DNA of 64,000 nucleotides from Ardenticatenaceae bacterium (GCA_020634235.1 JACKCB010000003.1:236594-300593); one strand, 5' to 3'; positions 52,936 through 61,209 are shown, counted from the stretch's first letter. Made by a program: numbers and translations. The notes: a model not told the origin generated them from the letters alone.

Positions 52936-52971
52936 TGGCGGTAGGCGCCCCGGCCGGGACGCCTACCGCCA
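52936..52971. terminator. Hairpin with the decamer in its loop, between convergent genes
   Basis: A 12-bp perfect stem (52936-52947 with 52960-52971) whose 12-base loop holds CCCGGCCGGG. It follows the stop of the plus-strand gene and overlaps the last codons of the minus-strand gene (stop at 52963-52965). It may end transcription on both sides, though there is no T-run. Confidence 0.5.
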
Positions 52972-55689
52972 TCCGGCAAACGTCCACACCACCTCATGCT
53001 CCCCGGCCGGGACGAACACCCCGCGAAACAATCCATCCGCCTGGTAGGCTGTGGCCGGCACGCCATCGATGGCCACCTGCCAACCGGGGTAGAAGGCATC
53101 CGTCAGCAGCAGCAGGCCGTCCCGGTCGCTCTCGCTGCGCAGCACCACCCGCTCCGCCGCGTAGCTCAGGATGGTCACCCGGCCGGGTTCCGCCCCCACC
53201 TCTCCGGCACAATCACACACCCGTTCCCCTTCCCCAACCAACACCACCTCAGTGCGCGGGTCAAACAACGGCGCCGACATCGCCGCCACGCTGCCGGCCA
53301 CATCCGGCCGCCACGACCAGCCATAGACCAGGAAAGCGCGCGGCAGCACATCCAAATTCTCATACAGCTTCACGTCGCCGGAGAGCAGCAGCCGGTATTG
53401 GCCCGGCACCAACGGCTGAAAGCTGCCATCCCGCGCATCCACCAGGGCCAACCCCTCCACCAACCATTCGCCATCCCCCGCCTGCAAGCGGATCCCGGCC
53501 GGGGCCAGCGGCCGCGGCAGCGTCACCTGCCACAAACGTTCCGCCAGCGGCTGCGGCGTCAGCGTCCACGTTTGCCCGGCCGGGTCTGTAACCAGCACCC
53601 GGCCGGGTTCCCCCGCCGCCAGCAGCCACAGCGCCGTCGCCTCATAATCCGGCACGTAGCCCACGCTCGCCGCCGCCCCCGGCCGGAGCGTCACGGGATG
53701 CTGCCGGTCAAAAAACACCCCCTCATGCCACTCATCCCCCACCTTGTCGGTGATCAGGTAGCGCGCATTGAACAAGTCCAGCCAGCGCGCCTCCGGCACC
53801 GCCGGCAGAAACTCCCGCAGGCGGCCATCCGTCGTCGTCACCCCCTCAGGCAGGATAAGCTGCATCAGCGTGGTGTAATCGCGCAGGGGCAAAATACCCC
53901 CATCAAAGCCATCCACCGCGGCCAGGCCATACGCCAGCGGCAGGTTGGGCGACAGCACCTCCTTGTGCTTGGTGGCCACTGTCAGGTCAAAACGCGCCCC
54001 GGGCGATAGTTGGTCAGCGTAGATGCTATCCATTTCCGCCTGGTCGCCCAGGTCAAAGAGGATTGGCGACAGGCTCAGCACCCGGCCGGGGGGCGGGCCA
54101 CACTCCTGCGGAAAAAAGCCACAATCTTGCCGCGCCTGCAAGCGGGCGATAGGCGGGCGCAAATCAAAATACGCTTCCGGGGCGGTCGGATGATTGTAGG
54201 GCAGGCTGCGGCTGGCCGCCAACAGGGCAACCAGGCCCAGGCCGGCCAGCGCCGCGCCGCGCCCGCGGGCCGGCCTTCCCCCCGGCCGGGCCAGCAGCAG
54301 CCCCAGCGCCAGCCCCAACTCCAGCAGCCAGCCAATCAAAGTCCCCCGTGAAGGCCACTCGGCCGCGCTTTCCGCGCCCAGCGGGATAACCCGCGCCAGG
54401 GGCACAGCCAACGCCCCCCAGGCCATCAACCCCAGCAGCAGCGCCGTCGCCAGGCGCACCGGCCGGGACCAATCCGCCGGCCGCCCCCCCACCACCAACT
54501 CCCAGCCCACCCCGGCCAGCAGGGCCACGCCCAACCCGTACAGCGCCAGCCAGCGCGCCGGCACGCGAAACAGGTCAAAGCCGGGCAGCCGCGCCAGGAG
54601 CTGGTACAGCGGGTTGAACTGCCCCAAAGCCAGGAATAACCCCAGCGCCGCCAGCAGGATGGCCGGCCACACCCCCGGCCGGGTGCGGCCGCGGGCCACG
54701 CCCACCCCGGCCAGCAGCAGCGCCGTCAGCGGCAGCATGGCCACATACTCGGTGAACAGCGTTTGCCCATAGGCGGGCAGCAGTGCCCGCGCCAACAGCA
54801 GCGGATGCAAGGAGAAGGAGAGGACCTCGTTGGGTGGCAGCCCCCCCGCCCGGCTCGACTGGCCGGCCAGGGTCAACGTTGGCAGCAGTTGGGGCAGGAC
54901 CAGCAGCAAGGTCAACCCGCCGCCCAGCGCCAGGAATAAAAGCAAACGTAATGCGTAGTGCGAAATGGAAAAGGCGTTATGGGCGTGGCAGGCAGTACGC
55001 ATTACGTCACTAAGTAATACGGACCGCCGGCCCATTTGTATGCCCACCAGCAGCCAGATAGCCAACCCCGCCCCGCTAATGAACAACGTTTGGGTATGGC
55101 CGGCCATGAATTGCAGGGCCAGCAGCAGGGCCAGCCCCAGGCCGCGCCGCACCACGCCGCGCCACGCGCCGCCCAGCCACGCCCCGTCGCCGGCGACCAG
55201 CAGCAGCCAGGGCAACCAGGCCAACCCCTGAAGCTGGTTCACATGCTCCACCTGGGCCGTCAGGTAGCCGCCCAGGGCAAAGAGCAGCGCCGCCAGCAGC
55301 GCCCCCGGCCGGGATAACCGCAGCACCCGCCGAGCCAGCAAATACGTCCCCGCGCCGGCGATGGCCAGGTGCAGCACAATGCTGGCGCTGACGGCATAGG
55401 GCGTAGCCAGCAGCGCCCAGGCCGGCCAGTTGAGCGGGTACAGCAGCCCCACCTGGCTGTTGGCCAGGAAAGGCGCGCCCATGAACAGGTCGGGGTTCCA
55501 GCGCGGCAGCCGGCCGGCCACAAAGAGGGCGTTGGCCGCCGCCTGCCAGTAGGGGTAGAAGTAGAGGAAGGTGTCGCCGCGGGCCAGGATCAGGCCGCTG
55601 AAGACCAGCTTGTGAAAGAAGAGCAGGATCGCGGCCACCAGCAGCCCCGCCGGCCACCAACGCCGCACGAGCAGCCCCGGCCGGGTCAT
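52963..55689 (-). CDS. Large YfhO-type multipass membrane protein
   Basis: A 908-residue protein with 12 or more helices. The first loop ARGDTFLYFYPYWQAAANALFVAGRLPRWNPDLFMGAPFLANSQVGLLYPLNW is the YfhO-family pattern (aspartate and WNP...G.P). The C-terminal ~330 residues are extracytoplasmic and end in a LLTDAFYPGWQVAIDG motif seen in this family. YfhO proteins are putative GT-C sugar transferases for teichoic or surface polymers. A short palindromic element sits in frame at 54946-55007. Start 55689 overlaps the stop of the upstream GT gene (ATGA). It is rich in the iterated decamer. Confidence 0.82.
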   Translation of the reverse strand: MTRPGLLVRRWWPAGLLVAAILLFFHKLVFSGLILARGDTFLYFYPYWQAAANALFVAGRLPRWNPDLFMGAPFLANSQVGLLYPLNWPAWALLATPYAVSASIVLHLAIAGAGTYLLARRVLRLSRPGALLAALLFALGGYLTAQVEHVNQLQGLAWLPWLLLVAGDGAWLGGAWRGVVRRGLGLALLLALQFMAGHTQTLFISGAGLAIWLLVGIQMGRRSVLLSDVMRTACHAHNAFSISHYALRLLLFLALGGGLTLLLVLPQLLPTLTLAGQSSRAGGLPPNEVLSFSLHPLLLARALLPAYGQTLFTEYVAMLPLTALLLAGVGVARGRTRPGVWPAILLAALGLFLALGQFNPLYQLLARLPGFDLFRVPARWLALYGLGVALLAGVGWELVVGGRPADWSRPVRLATALLLGLMAWGALAVPLARVIPLGAESAAEWPSRGTLIGWLLELGLALGLLLARPGGRPARGRGAALAGLGLVALLAASRSLPYNHPTAPEAYFDLRPPIARLQARQDCGFFPQECGPPPGRVLSLSPILFDLGDQAEMDSIYADQLSPGARFDLTVATKHKEVLSPNLPLAYGLAAVDGFDGGILPLRDYTTLMQLILPEGVTTTDGRLREFLPAVPEARWLDLFNARYLITDKVGDEWHEGVFFDRQHPVTLRPGAAASVGYVPDYEATALWLLAAGEPGRVLVTDPAGQTWTLTPQPLAERLWQVTLPRPLAPAGIRLQAGDGEWLVEGLALVDARDGSFQPLVPGQYRLLLSGDVKLYENLDVLPRAFLVYGWSWRPDVAGSVAAMSAPLFDPRTEVVLVGEGERVCDCAGEVGAEPGRVTILSYAAERVVLRSESDRDGLLLLTDAFYPGWQVAIDGVPATAYQADGLFRGVFVPAGEHEVVWTFAGWR
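54946..55007. repeat. 62-bp palindrome-flanked insert inside the YfhO-type gene
   Basis: ACGTAATGCGTA (54946-54957) and its exact reverse complement (54996-55007) flank 38 bases of lower GC. The element keeps the reading frame and adds a stretch including ACHAHNAFSISHYALR between two membrane helices. It differs in composition from the GC-rich gene around it. It looks like a tiny non-autonomous element (MITE or palindromic repeat). Confidence 0.6.
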
Positions 55690-57191
55690 CGCCTACCCTC
55701 CACCAGCCAGCCGGCCGGGGCCGGGGCCAACTGCAAACGGTAGAGGTTCATCCCCCCGGCCGGGTAAACCAGCTCCGGCGCGAAGCCAGCCGCCGTCACC
55801 GCCCGCAGCACCGGCCGGGCGACCGCCGAGTCGGGCAAGACCAGGTAGCGCGCCCCTTCACCCGCCGCAAAAACAGCCAGGTCGTCCCCCAACCCGGCCG
55901 GGTGTGGGAACCAGCTCACGTACACGCCGCGGTCAAAAAAGTAGTAGCGCCACTGCCAGCTAAACCAGTGGTCATACAGCACCGTGCCATAGGGCGCAGC
56001 CTGCAAGTAGGCAGCCACCGCCGCCGCGCCACCATCCGCCCCCGGCCGCGCCCCCACGGGATACGCTCCCCGGCCGGCGGCCAGGGCGGCCGGGATTTGC
56101 GCCAGCAGCAGCAGGGCCAGCCCGGCCAACAGGGCATAGCGCCGCCGCGGCGAACGCCCCGGCCGGGCATAAGCCCACAGGCCAGCCAGCAACCGCGCCA
56201 CAAGTCGGGCCGCCAGCAAGGCCAGCAGCGGCACCAGCGGCAGCCAGTAACGGTCCCACACCGGCACGGCCAGCAGCCAATGCAGCAGCCCGTAACCGGC
56301 CAGGAAAAGGAACAGCAGGGCGTCGTAGGCCGCCCCGGCCGCCGGCTGGCGGCGCAGCGCCAACAGGCCCAGACCCAGCAGCAAGAGCAGCAGCGGCCAG
56401 GGGATGGCCAGTTGGTAACGGCTGAGATTGGCCCAGGCGGCCAGGCGCGGCCACAATTCCCAAGACCAGGCCAGGCGCAGGCCGCCGTAGCTGCTGAACT
56501 GGTTGTGCCACAGGGAGAAGCCGCCCGGACGCAGCCCGTCCCACAGCAGCAGGAGCGCCCCGGCCGGGGCGAATCCCGCCAGCCACCAGCCCCAGGCCCG
56601 GCCGGGCCAGCGCGCCAGCCAGGCCAGCCCCAACAGCAGCGGCAGGAAGAGCAGGGCCTGGTACTTGGTGGCCAGGGCCAACCCCCAAAACAGCCCGCTC
56701 CACCACGCCCGCCGCCGGTAGGGGCCGGGCGCGCTGCTGGCCACCACCGCCGCCAGCAGCCAGGTGGTCAGCAGGGGATCGGTGAAGGCGCTGCTGCTGA
56801 ACTGGATGGCCAGCGGCGAGAAAGCCACCAGGGCTACGGCGGCCACCGCCGCCAGCGGGTCGCGGTACAGTTGCCAGGCGGCCCGGCCGGTGAGGGGCAG
56901 CAGCAGCAGGCTGGCGATGAAGTTGGGCAGGCGGGCGGGGAACCCGGCCGGGGTGGCCAGCAGCGGGTAGAAGAGCGCTTGCAGATAAAAGAGCAGCGGC
57001 GGCTTATCGACGGCCTGCGTTTGCAGCAGGGGGTCGCGCCACACGGCGATGAGCCGCGCCCAACTGGCAAACAATGCCTCGTCAGGGTGGAAGGTGTTGG
57101 CGAAGAGGCCGGGCAGCCGCAGCCCAAAGCCGGCCAGCAGCAGCAGAAGCAGGCCGGGAAGCAGCCACCACGCTTGCGGTCGCCGCCTCAC
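55686..57191 (-). CDS. Membrane glycosyltransferase, GT39/ArnT-like
   Basis: A 501-residue GT-C protein with about 10-12 helices. The first extracytoplasmic loop HPDEALFASWARLI (catalytic acidic pair) and VDKPPLLFYLQALFY are the signature of the ArnT/PMT_2 family. It moves a sugar from a polyprenyl-phosphate donor to a lipid or protein. The start is GTG 57191 with CAGGAG upstream. It overlaps the YfhO-type gene by 4 bases, so the two are one operon, a likely surface-glycan module. Confidence 0.85.
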   Translation of the reverse strand: MRRRPQAWWLLPGLLLLLLAGFGLRLPGLFANTFHPDEALFASWARLIAVWRDPLLQTQAVDKPPLLFYLQALFYPLLATPAGFPARLPNFIASLLLLPLTGRAAWQLYRDPLAAVAAVALVAFSPLAIQFSSSAFTDPLLTTWLLAAVVASSAPGPYRRRAWWSGLFWGLALATKYQALLFLPLLLGLAWLARWPGRAWGWWLAGFAPAGALLLLWDGLRPGGFSLWHNQFSSYGGLRLAWSWELWPRLAAWANLSRYQLAIPWPLLLLLLGLGLLALRRQPAAGAAYDALLFLFLAGYGLLHWLLAVPVWDRYWLPLVPLLALLAARLVARLLAGLWAYARPGRSPRRRYALLAGLALLLLAQIPAALAAGRGAYPVGARPGADGGAAAVAAYLQAAPYGTVLYDHWFSWQWRYYFFDRGVYVSWFPHPAGLGDDLAVFAAGEGARYLVLPDSAVARPVLRAVTAAGFAPELVYPAGGMNLYRLQLAPAPAGWLVEGRR

Positions 57192-57345
57192 CAGGGGCGC
57201 TCCTGCGCCGCGCTGCGGCTGGGGAACCGCGCCGCCATGGGGCGAAGGGGCGTGGGGGAGATGCTGGGCCTGGGCATAGGGGAATTCTACCCCGCTTGCC
57301 GGTTTCGCGGCAAAGCGGCGCGGTTGTGGCCGTGCGCCGGCGGCC

Positions 57346-57374
57346 TTGCGCCAGCGCCGCTTTCTGACTACACT
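57346..57374 (+). promoter_or_regulatory. Promoter, leaderless-type
   Basis: TTGCGC (57346-57351), a 17-base spacer and TACACT (57369-57374), then 8 bases to ATG 57383. Confidence 0.4.
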
Positions 57375-57382
57375 CCCTGCTG

Positions 57383-57832
57383 ATGATGCCCCGGCCGGGG
57401 CATCCGGGCATGATGACGATGAACGAGACGCAGCGCTTTTTGGGGGACAAAACGACCTGGGCGCAGGCCGCGGCCCGGCTGGATGATGTGCAGCCGCTGT
57501 GGGGCGGCCGGCGGGTGTGGGTCACCGGCCGGGGCGAGGTCACAGTGCAGGTGGTGGCCCCCGGCGGCCACGAACGGCAGGTTGGGCTGCTTATCCACCC
57601 GGCCGGGTGGGCGGCCCTCGTCCAGCAGTTCATCGACCAGGATTTCCTGACGATCTCGCCGGCGGAGCGCCCAGGGCGGCCGGATGAGGCCCGGCCAATG
57701 CTGACCCTAACCAACCCGGCCGGGGCGCAGTACAGCCTGAGCAAATGGGCCGGCGTGCCCGCCCCGCGCTTCGACGTCCTCTACCGGGCGTTTCTGGCGC
57801 TGGCGGAGCAGGCGCTGGCGGCCGGCGCGTGA
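57383..57832 (+). CDS. Small hypothetical protein
   Basis: A 149-residue soluble protein. After a Met-rich start (MMPRPGHPGMMTMNE) it has a block WVTGRGEVTVQVVAPGGHERQVGLLIHPAGWAALVQQFIDQDFLTI and then LTLTNPAGAQYSLSKWAGVPAPRFDVLYRAFLALAEQAL. It is plausible as a real gene: no stops, good amino-acid mix, and a promoter ending 8 bases before ATG 57383. ATG 57413 or 57419 are alternative starts. Family not recognised. It precedes the HAD phosphatase gene by 37 bases. Confidence 0.65.
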   Translation: MMPRPGHPGMMTMNETQRFLGDKTTWAQAAARLDDVQPLWGGRRVWVTGRGEVTVQVVAPGGHERQVGLLIHPAGWAALVQQFIDQDFLTISPAERPGRPDEARPMLTLTNPAGAQYSLSKWAGVPAPRFDVLYRAFLALAEQALAAGA

Positions 57833-57869
57833 TCCAAATGGCGTTTTGCATGAACAAGGACTTTTGCAG

Positions 57870-58685
57870 ATGCACCTGACAGCACTGGTTTTGGATATGG
57901 ATGGCGTCTTGTGGCGGGGCGAGACGGCGATGCCGGGGCTGGCCGACTTTTTTGCCACGCTGCGGCGGCGCCAGCTCAATTTTATGCTGGCCACGAATAA
58001 TGCCACCAAGATTGCCACGCAGTACACAGAGAAGCTGGCCCGCTTTGGCGTGGCGGTGCCCCCGGAACAGATTCTAACCTCAGCCGAGGCGACGGCCGGC
58101 TTTTTGCGGCAGCAGTACCCGGCCGGGGCGCGCATCTTTGTGGTGGGCGAGCAGGGGCTGCACCTGGCCCTGGCGGCGCAGGGCTTTGAGCTGCTGCCCA
58201 ACAACGGCCGCCTGGACCCAACGGCCCGCGCCGATTTGGTGGTGGTGGGCTTTAACCGCCACGCCACCTACACCGACATGGCCACCGCGGCCTACCTCAT
58301 CCGCCAGGGGGCGCGCTTCATTGGCACCAACCCGGACAAGACCTTCCCCAGCGAGATTGGGCCGCTGCCGGGGGCGGGGTCGCTGCTGGCCTTTGTGGAG
58401 ACGGGGTCGGGCCAGGCACCGACGATTGTGGGCAAACCCGGCCGGGTGCTGTTTGATGAAGCGGTGCGCCGTTTGGGAACCCGGCCGGAGCAAACGGCCA
58501 TGGTCGGCGACCGGCTGGAGACGGACATTGCCGGCGGCCAGAACGCCGGCCTGCGCACCATCCTGCTGCTGTCGGGGGTCACCGGCCGGGAGGAGCTGGC
58601 GCGCAGCCCCATCCACCCCGACCTGGTGCTGGCCGATATCACCGCCCTGGCCGCCTACCTGGAAAACGACCAACCAACAAGCTGA
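57870..58685 (+). CDS. HAD-IIA family sugar-phosphate-type phosphatase (NagD-like)
   Basis: A 271-residue HAD hydrolase. Motif I is LDMDGVLWRGE (residues ~8-18, both Asp), motif II TNN (ATNNATK), motif III Lys in NPDKTFP and IVGKPG, motif IV VGDRLETDI. The large C2 cap between motifs I and III is typical of HAD-IIA (NagD, 4-nitrophenylphosphatase, phosphoglycolate phosphatase). Substrate unknown. ATG 57870 has AAGGA upstream; an upstream TTG at 57846 is less likely. The rlmN gene follows 31 bases later. Confidence 0.88.
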   Translation: MHLTALVLDMDGVLWRGETAMPGLADFFATLRRRQLNFMLATNNATKIATQYTEKLARFGVAVPPEQILTSAEATAGFLRQQYPAGARIFVVGEQGLHLALAAQGFELLPNNGRLDPTARADLVVVGFNRHATYTDMATAAYLIRQGARFIGTNPDKTFPSEIGPLPGAGSLLAFVETGSGQAPTIVGKPGRVLFDEAVRRLGTRPEQTAMVGDRLETDIAGGQNAGLRTILLLSGVTGREELARSPIHPDLVLADITALAAYLENDQPTS

Positions 58686-58716
58686 AAACGCACGACCAAA
58701 CACAAAGCGCCTTCCC

Positions 58717-59775
58717 ATGACCCAACGAACCCCCCTTTACGACCTTGACCTGGCCGCTTTGGCCAACTTTTTGCAGGAGCTGGGCGAGCCGGCTTTCCGC
58801 GCGCGGCAGGTGTGGCAGTGGCTGTACCAGCATTACGCGGCCAGCTTTGCGGAGATGACCAGCCTGCCGCAGGGGCTGCGGGATAAGCTGGCGGCGGTGG
58901 CGGTGTTGGACCGTGCCCGGCCGGTGGCCGAGGAGCGCTCCAGCGACGGCCAGACGACGAAGGTGCTGTTCGCCCTGCCGGATGGCAAGCTGATCGAGAC
59001 GGTGCGCATGGATTACGACCGGCGGCGCACGCTGTGCATCAGTTCGCAGGCGGGCTGTGCCATGGGCTGTGTCTTTTGTGCCACGGGGCAGATGGGCTTT
59101 TTGCGCCATCTGACGGTGGGTGAGATTGTGGCCCAGGTCCTCTACTTTGCCCGCGAATTGGCAACGGAAGGGGCGCACGTGACCAACATTGTGGTGATGG
59201 GCATGGGGGAACCGCTGCACAATTATGACCAGACGCTGGCCGCGGTGGACCGGCTGACCGACCCGGCCGGGTTCAACCTGGGGGCGCGCAAGATCACCCT
59301 CTCCACGGTGGGGCTGGTGCCGGCCATCCGCCGCTACGCCGACGAGCAGCGGCAGACGCCGCTGGCCGTCTCGCTGCACGCGGCCACCGACGCCGAGCGG
59401 GACCGGCTCATTCCCATCAACCGCAAATGGCCGCTGGCCGAGCTAATGGCCGCTTGCCGCTACTACGTGGAACGCACCGGCCGGCGCATCACTTTTGAGT
59501 GGGCGCTCATCGCCGGGGAGAATGACACGCCGGAGCAGGCGCAGGCGCTGGGGCGGCTGGTGCGCGGCCTGCTGTGCCACGTCAACCTGATCCCGCTGAA
59601 TCCCACGGCCGGCTATGGCGGCGACCCTTCTTCGCGAGAGCGGGTGACGGCGTTCCAGGCGGAGCTGACCCGCTACGGGGTGAGCAGCACGGTGCGGGTG
59701 CGGCGGGGGATTGATATCCAGGCGGGGTGCGGGCAACTGCGCAGCCGGGTGGTGGCAGAAGGGGGCACGGGGTAG
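58717..59775 (+). CDS. rlmN: 23S rRNA (adenine(2503)-C(2))-methyltransferase
   Basis: A 352-residue radical SAM methyltransferase. The CxxxCxxC cluster is in GCAMGCVFCATG (near residue 120). GMGEPLHNYD, ISLHA-like VSLHAATDAERDRL and the late catalytic Cys in IDIQAGCGQLR are present, so both conserved Cys (cluster and methyl-carrying) are accounted for. It methylates A2503 of 23S rRNA and A37 of some tRNAs. The start at 58717 matches the family; the longer upstream frame overlaps the phosphatase gene. Confidence 0.95.
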   Translation: MTQRTPLYDLDLAALANFLQELGEPAFRARQVWQWLYQHYAASFAEMTSLPQGLRDKLAAVAVLDRARPVAEERSSDGQTTKVLFALPDGKLIETVRMDYDRRRTLCISSQAGCAMGCVFCATGQMGFLRHLTVGEIVAQVLYFARELATEGAHVTNIVVMGMGEPLHNYDQTLAAVDRLTDPAGFNLGARKITLSTVGLVPAIRRYADEQRQTPLAVSLHAATDAERDRLIPINRKWPLAELMAACRYYVERTGRRITFEWALIAGENDTPEQAQALGRLVRGLLCHVNLIPLNPTAGYGGDPSSRERVTAFQAELTRYGVSSTVRVRRGIDIQAGCGQLRSRVVAEGGTG

Positions 59776-59806
59776 GAGGCCCCGGCCGGGGGGCAAACCA
59801 CTAGCC

Positions 59807-60232
59807 TCAACCGGCGACATCCTTCTGGGCGATGATTTTGCTGGGGGTCAGGCGGACCAGCAGTTCGCCGGGCACGCCGTTCCGCCGCCCAAACGCTTCC
59901 GCCTGCTCCTGGCCCATGTAGCGCCCGCCAATGCGCGTGGCCCACTGCAACACCTGGTCCGGGTCGGCGGAGATGGTGACGCTGCCTTCGATGATGACGA
60001 AGGCGAAGGGCGGGGCTTCTTCGTCCACGCACAGCGTTACGAAGGGGTCGCGCTGGATGTTTAGCCCCTTGACGGAGCTGTGCCAGGTGGTGAAGAGCAG
60101 GTCGTCGCCGTCCAGGACAAACCAGATGGGGGCGACGTGGGGGCGGCCGTTGGCGCGCACGGTGGCCAGTTTGCCGGTGCGCGTACCGTGGGTGAGAAAG
60201 GTGCGGATTTCTGCGGGGGTCATTTTTTGCAT
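59807..60232 (-). CDS. PPOX-class FMN/F420-dependent oxidoreductase
   Basis: A 141-residue split-barrel protein of the pyridoxamine-5'-phosphate-oxidase-like family (TPAEIRTFLTHGTRTGKLATVRANGRPHVAPIWFVLDGDDLLFTT). The pattern fits the small F420- or FMN-binding oxidoreductases (TIGR03618-like). Substrate unknown. Start 60232 has GAGG upstream; the frame's extension to 60340 is not supported. Residues ~88-120 are encoded by the 98 bp that is also present at 61329-61426. Confidence 0.85.
   Translation of the reverse strand: MQKMTPAEIRTFLTHGTRTGKLATVRANGRPHVAPIWFVLDGDDLLFTTWHSSVKGLNIQRDPFVTLCVDEEAPPFAFVIIEGSVTISADPDQVLQWATRIGGRYMGQEQAEAFGRRNGVPGELLVRLTPSKIIAQKDVAG
59873..59970. repeat. 98-bp direct repeat, left copy (inside oxidoreductase gene)
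   Basis: This 98-bp stretch of the PPOX-class gene is identical, base for base by eye, to 61329-61426 and in the same orientation. A further 14-base match just before it (59838-59851) also recurs, with 21 bases missing between the two parts in the right copy. Confidence 0.9.
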
Positions 60233-60577
60233 GGGGGCCTCGTTGGTGATTGGGTTGGGCGGTATGGTAGCTGAAAAGGGGCGAGGTGGGTAGGGGGCGT
60301 GGGGGGATGGCCCCGGCCGGGGGGAAGATGAATACCGCAACCTCGCACAGTAGAAAAGTTGGAGGGAATCAGAAGGTGCAGGCTGGCGGCCGGTATTTGG
60401 CGGGTGACAGAATCATATCGAACTGATATGATGGGCAAAGTTGGTGATGATGGCTGTGACGCAGCCGCTGGATCCTCAGGTTATGGTAGCGGGAGCGGGC
60501 GCAGAAATGTATTTTCGTTTCTCCCACCTCCTGAGGTGGTCGGAGATGAGTAGTTTACGGCGACAATGAGGTGAAAT
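60233..60577. other. 345-base intergenic region with toxin-antitoxin promoter
   Basis: Holds the last copy of the iterated decamer (near 60311), the promoter and operator at 60404-60432, and a 7-bp hairpin near 60520-60540 (CCACCTC/GAGGTGG). No other gene is supported. Confidence 0.6.
60404..60432 (+). promoter_or_regulatory. Toxin-antitoxin promoter with overlapping operator
   Basis: GTGACA (60404-60409), a 17-base spacer and TATGAT (60427-60432). An 8-bp inverted repeat with a 5-base centre (60412-60419 and 60425-60432) covers the spacer and the -10 box. This layout suits autorepression by the antitoxin or toxin-antitoxin complex. Confidence 0.6.
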
Positions 60578-60826
60578 ATGACACAAAAGATAGTCGGTCG
60601 CTATATCGTCACAGATCCTAAGATTTGTCACGGCAAGCCTACTTTTCGCGGCACACGTATCATGGTATCGCAGGTGCTAGATCAGGTTGCCAGAGGTATG
60701 GCTTGGGAAACGATTGAAGAAGAATGGCGTGGAAAAGTGTCTCGAGAGGCCATCGCTGAGGCGGTGCAGTTAGCCAACCGCGCTTTCGCCGATCATGTTG
60801 CCGATTACATTCTTGAACCGGCATGA
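60578..60826 (+). CDS. DUF433 domain antitoxin
   Basis: An 82-residue protein with the DUF433 pattern: DPKICHGKPTFRGTRIMVSQVLDQVARGMAWETIEEEW...SREAIAEAVQLANRAFADH. The helix-turn-helix-like core and its adjacency to a PIN-like toxin mark it as the antitoxin, which likely binds its own operator. GAGGTG lies about 8 bases upstream. Its stop overlaps the toxin start by 4 bases (ATGA). Lower-GC than its neighbours. Confidence 0.88.
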   Translation: MTQKIVGRYIVTDPKICHGKPTFRGTRIMVSQVLDQVARGMAWETIEEEWRGKVSREAIAEAVQLANRAFADHVADYILEPA

Positions 60827-61209
60827 TCATTCTGGACGAGAACTACCCTGAGAGCCAGCGTTTGATTCTGGCTGGTTGGCGGATCGCTGTGCGGCAGGTT
60901 GGCCAGGAAGTCGGCCGGGACGGGATGCAGGACGAGGAAATCATTGCACTGTTGCACCAGCTTACTCGACCGACGTTTTTCACGCTGGATGCTGATTTCT
61001 TTCACCCGACGTTGCGCCATGCTCGCTACTGTCTGGTGTTTCTAGACGTGGATCAATATGAAGCAGCTACCTTTGTTCGCCGCACGCTGCGTCACGAGGT
61101 CTTTGATACCACGGCAAAACGCATGGGACATGTGCTGCGCGTAGCCCAAACAGGCATTACGTCATGGCGCCTGCATGAGGCTAACAAAGCTCAAGTAACC
61201 TGGGCATAG
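60823..61209 (+). CDS. DUF5615 PIN-like toxin
   Basis: A 128-residue PIN-like protein: MIILDENYPESQRLIL (first acidic strand) and FFTLDADFFHPTL (second). These acidic residues fit a PIN nuclease that would cleave RNA. It overlaps the DUF433 antitoxin by 4 bases, the standard arrangement for this pair. Cell effect not testable from sequence. Confidence 0.85.
   Translation: MIILDENYPESQRLILAGWRIAVRQVGQEVGRDGMQDEEIIALLHQLTRPTFFTLDADFFHPTLRHARYCLVFLDVDQYEAATFVRRTLRHEVFDTTAKRMGHVLRVAQTGITSWRLHEANKAQVTWA

Noticed and set aside
1..60325. The decamer as an insertion-sequence end or transposon footprint
   Set aside because: Copies are isolated, lack flanking direct repeats or shared neighbouring sequence, and occur in all frames inside intact genes.
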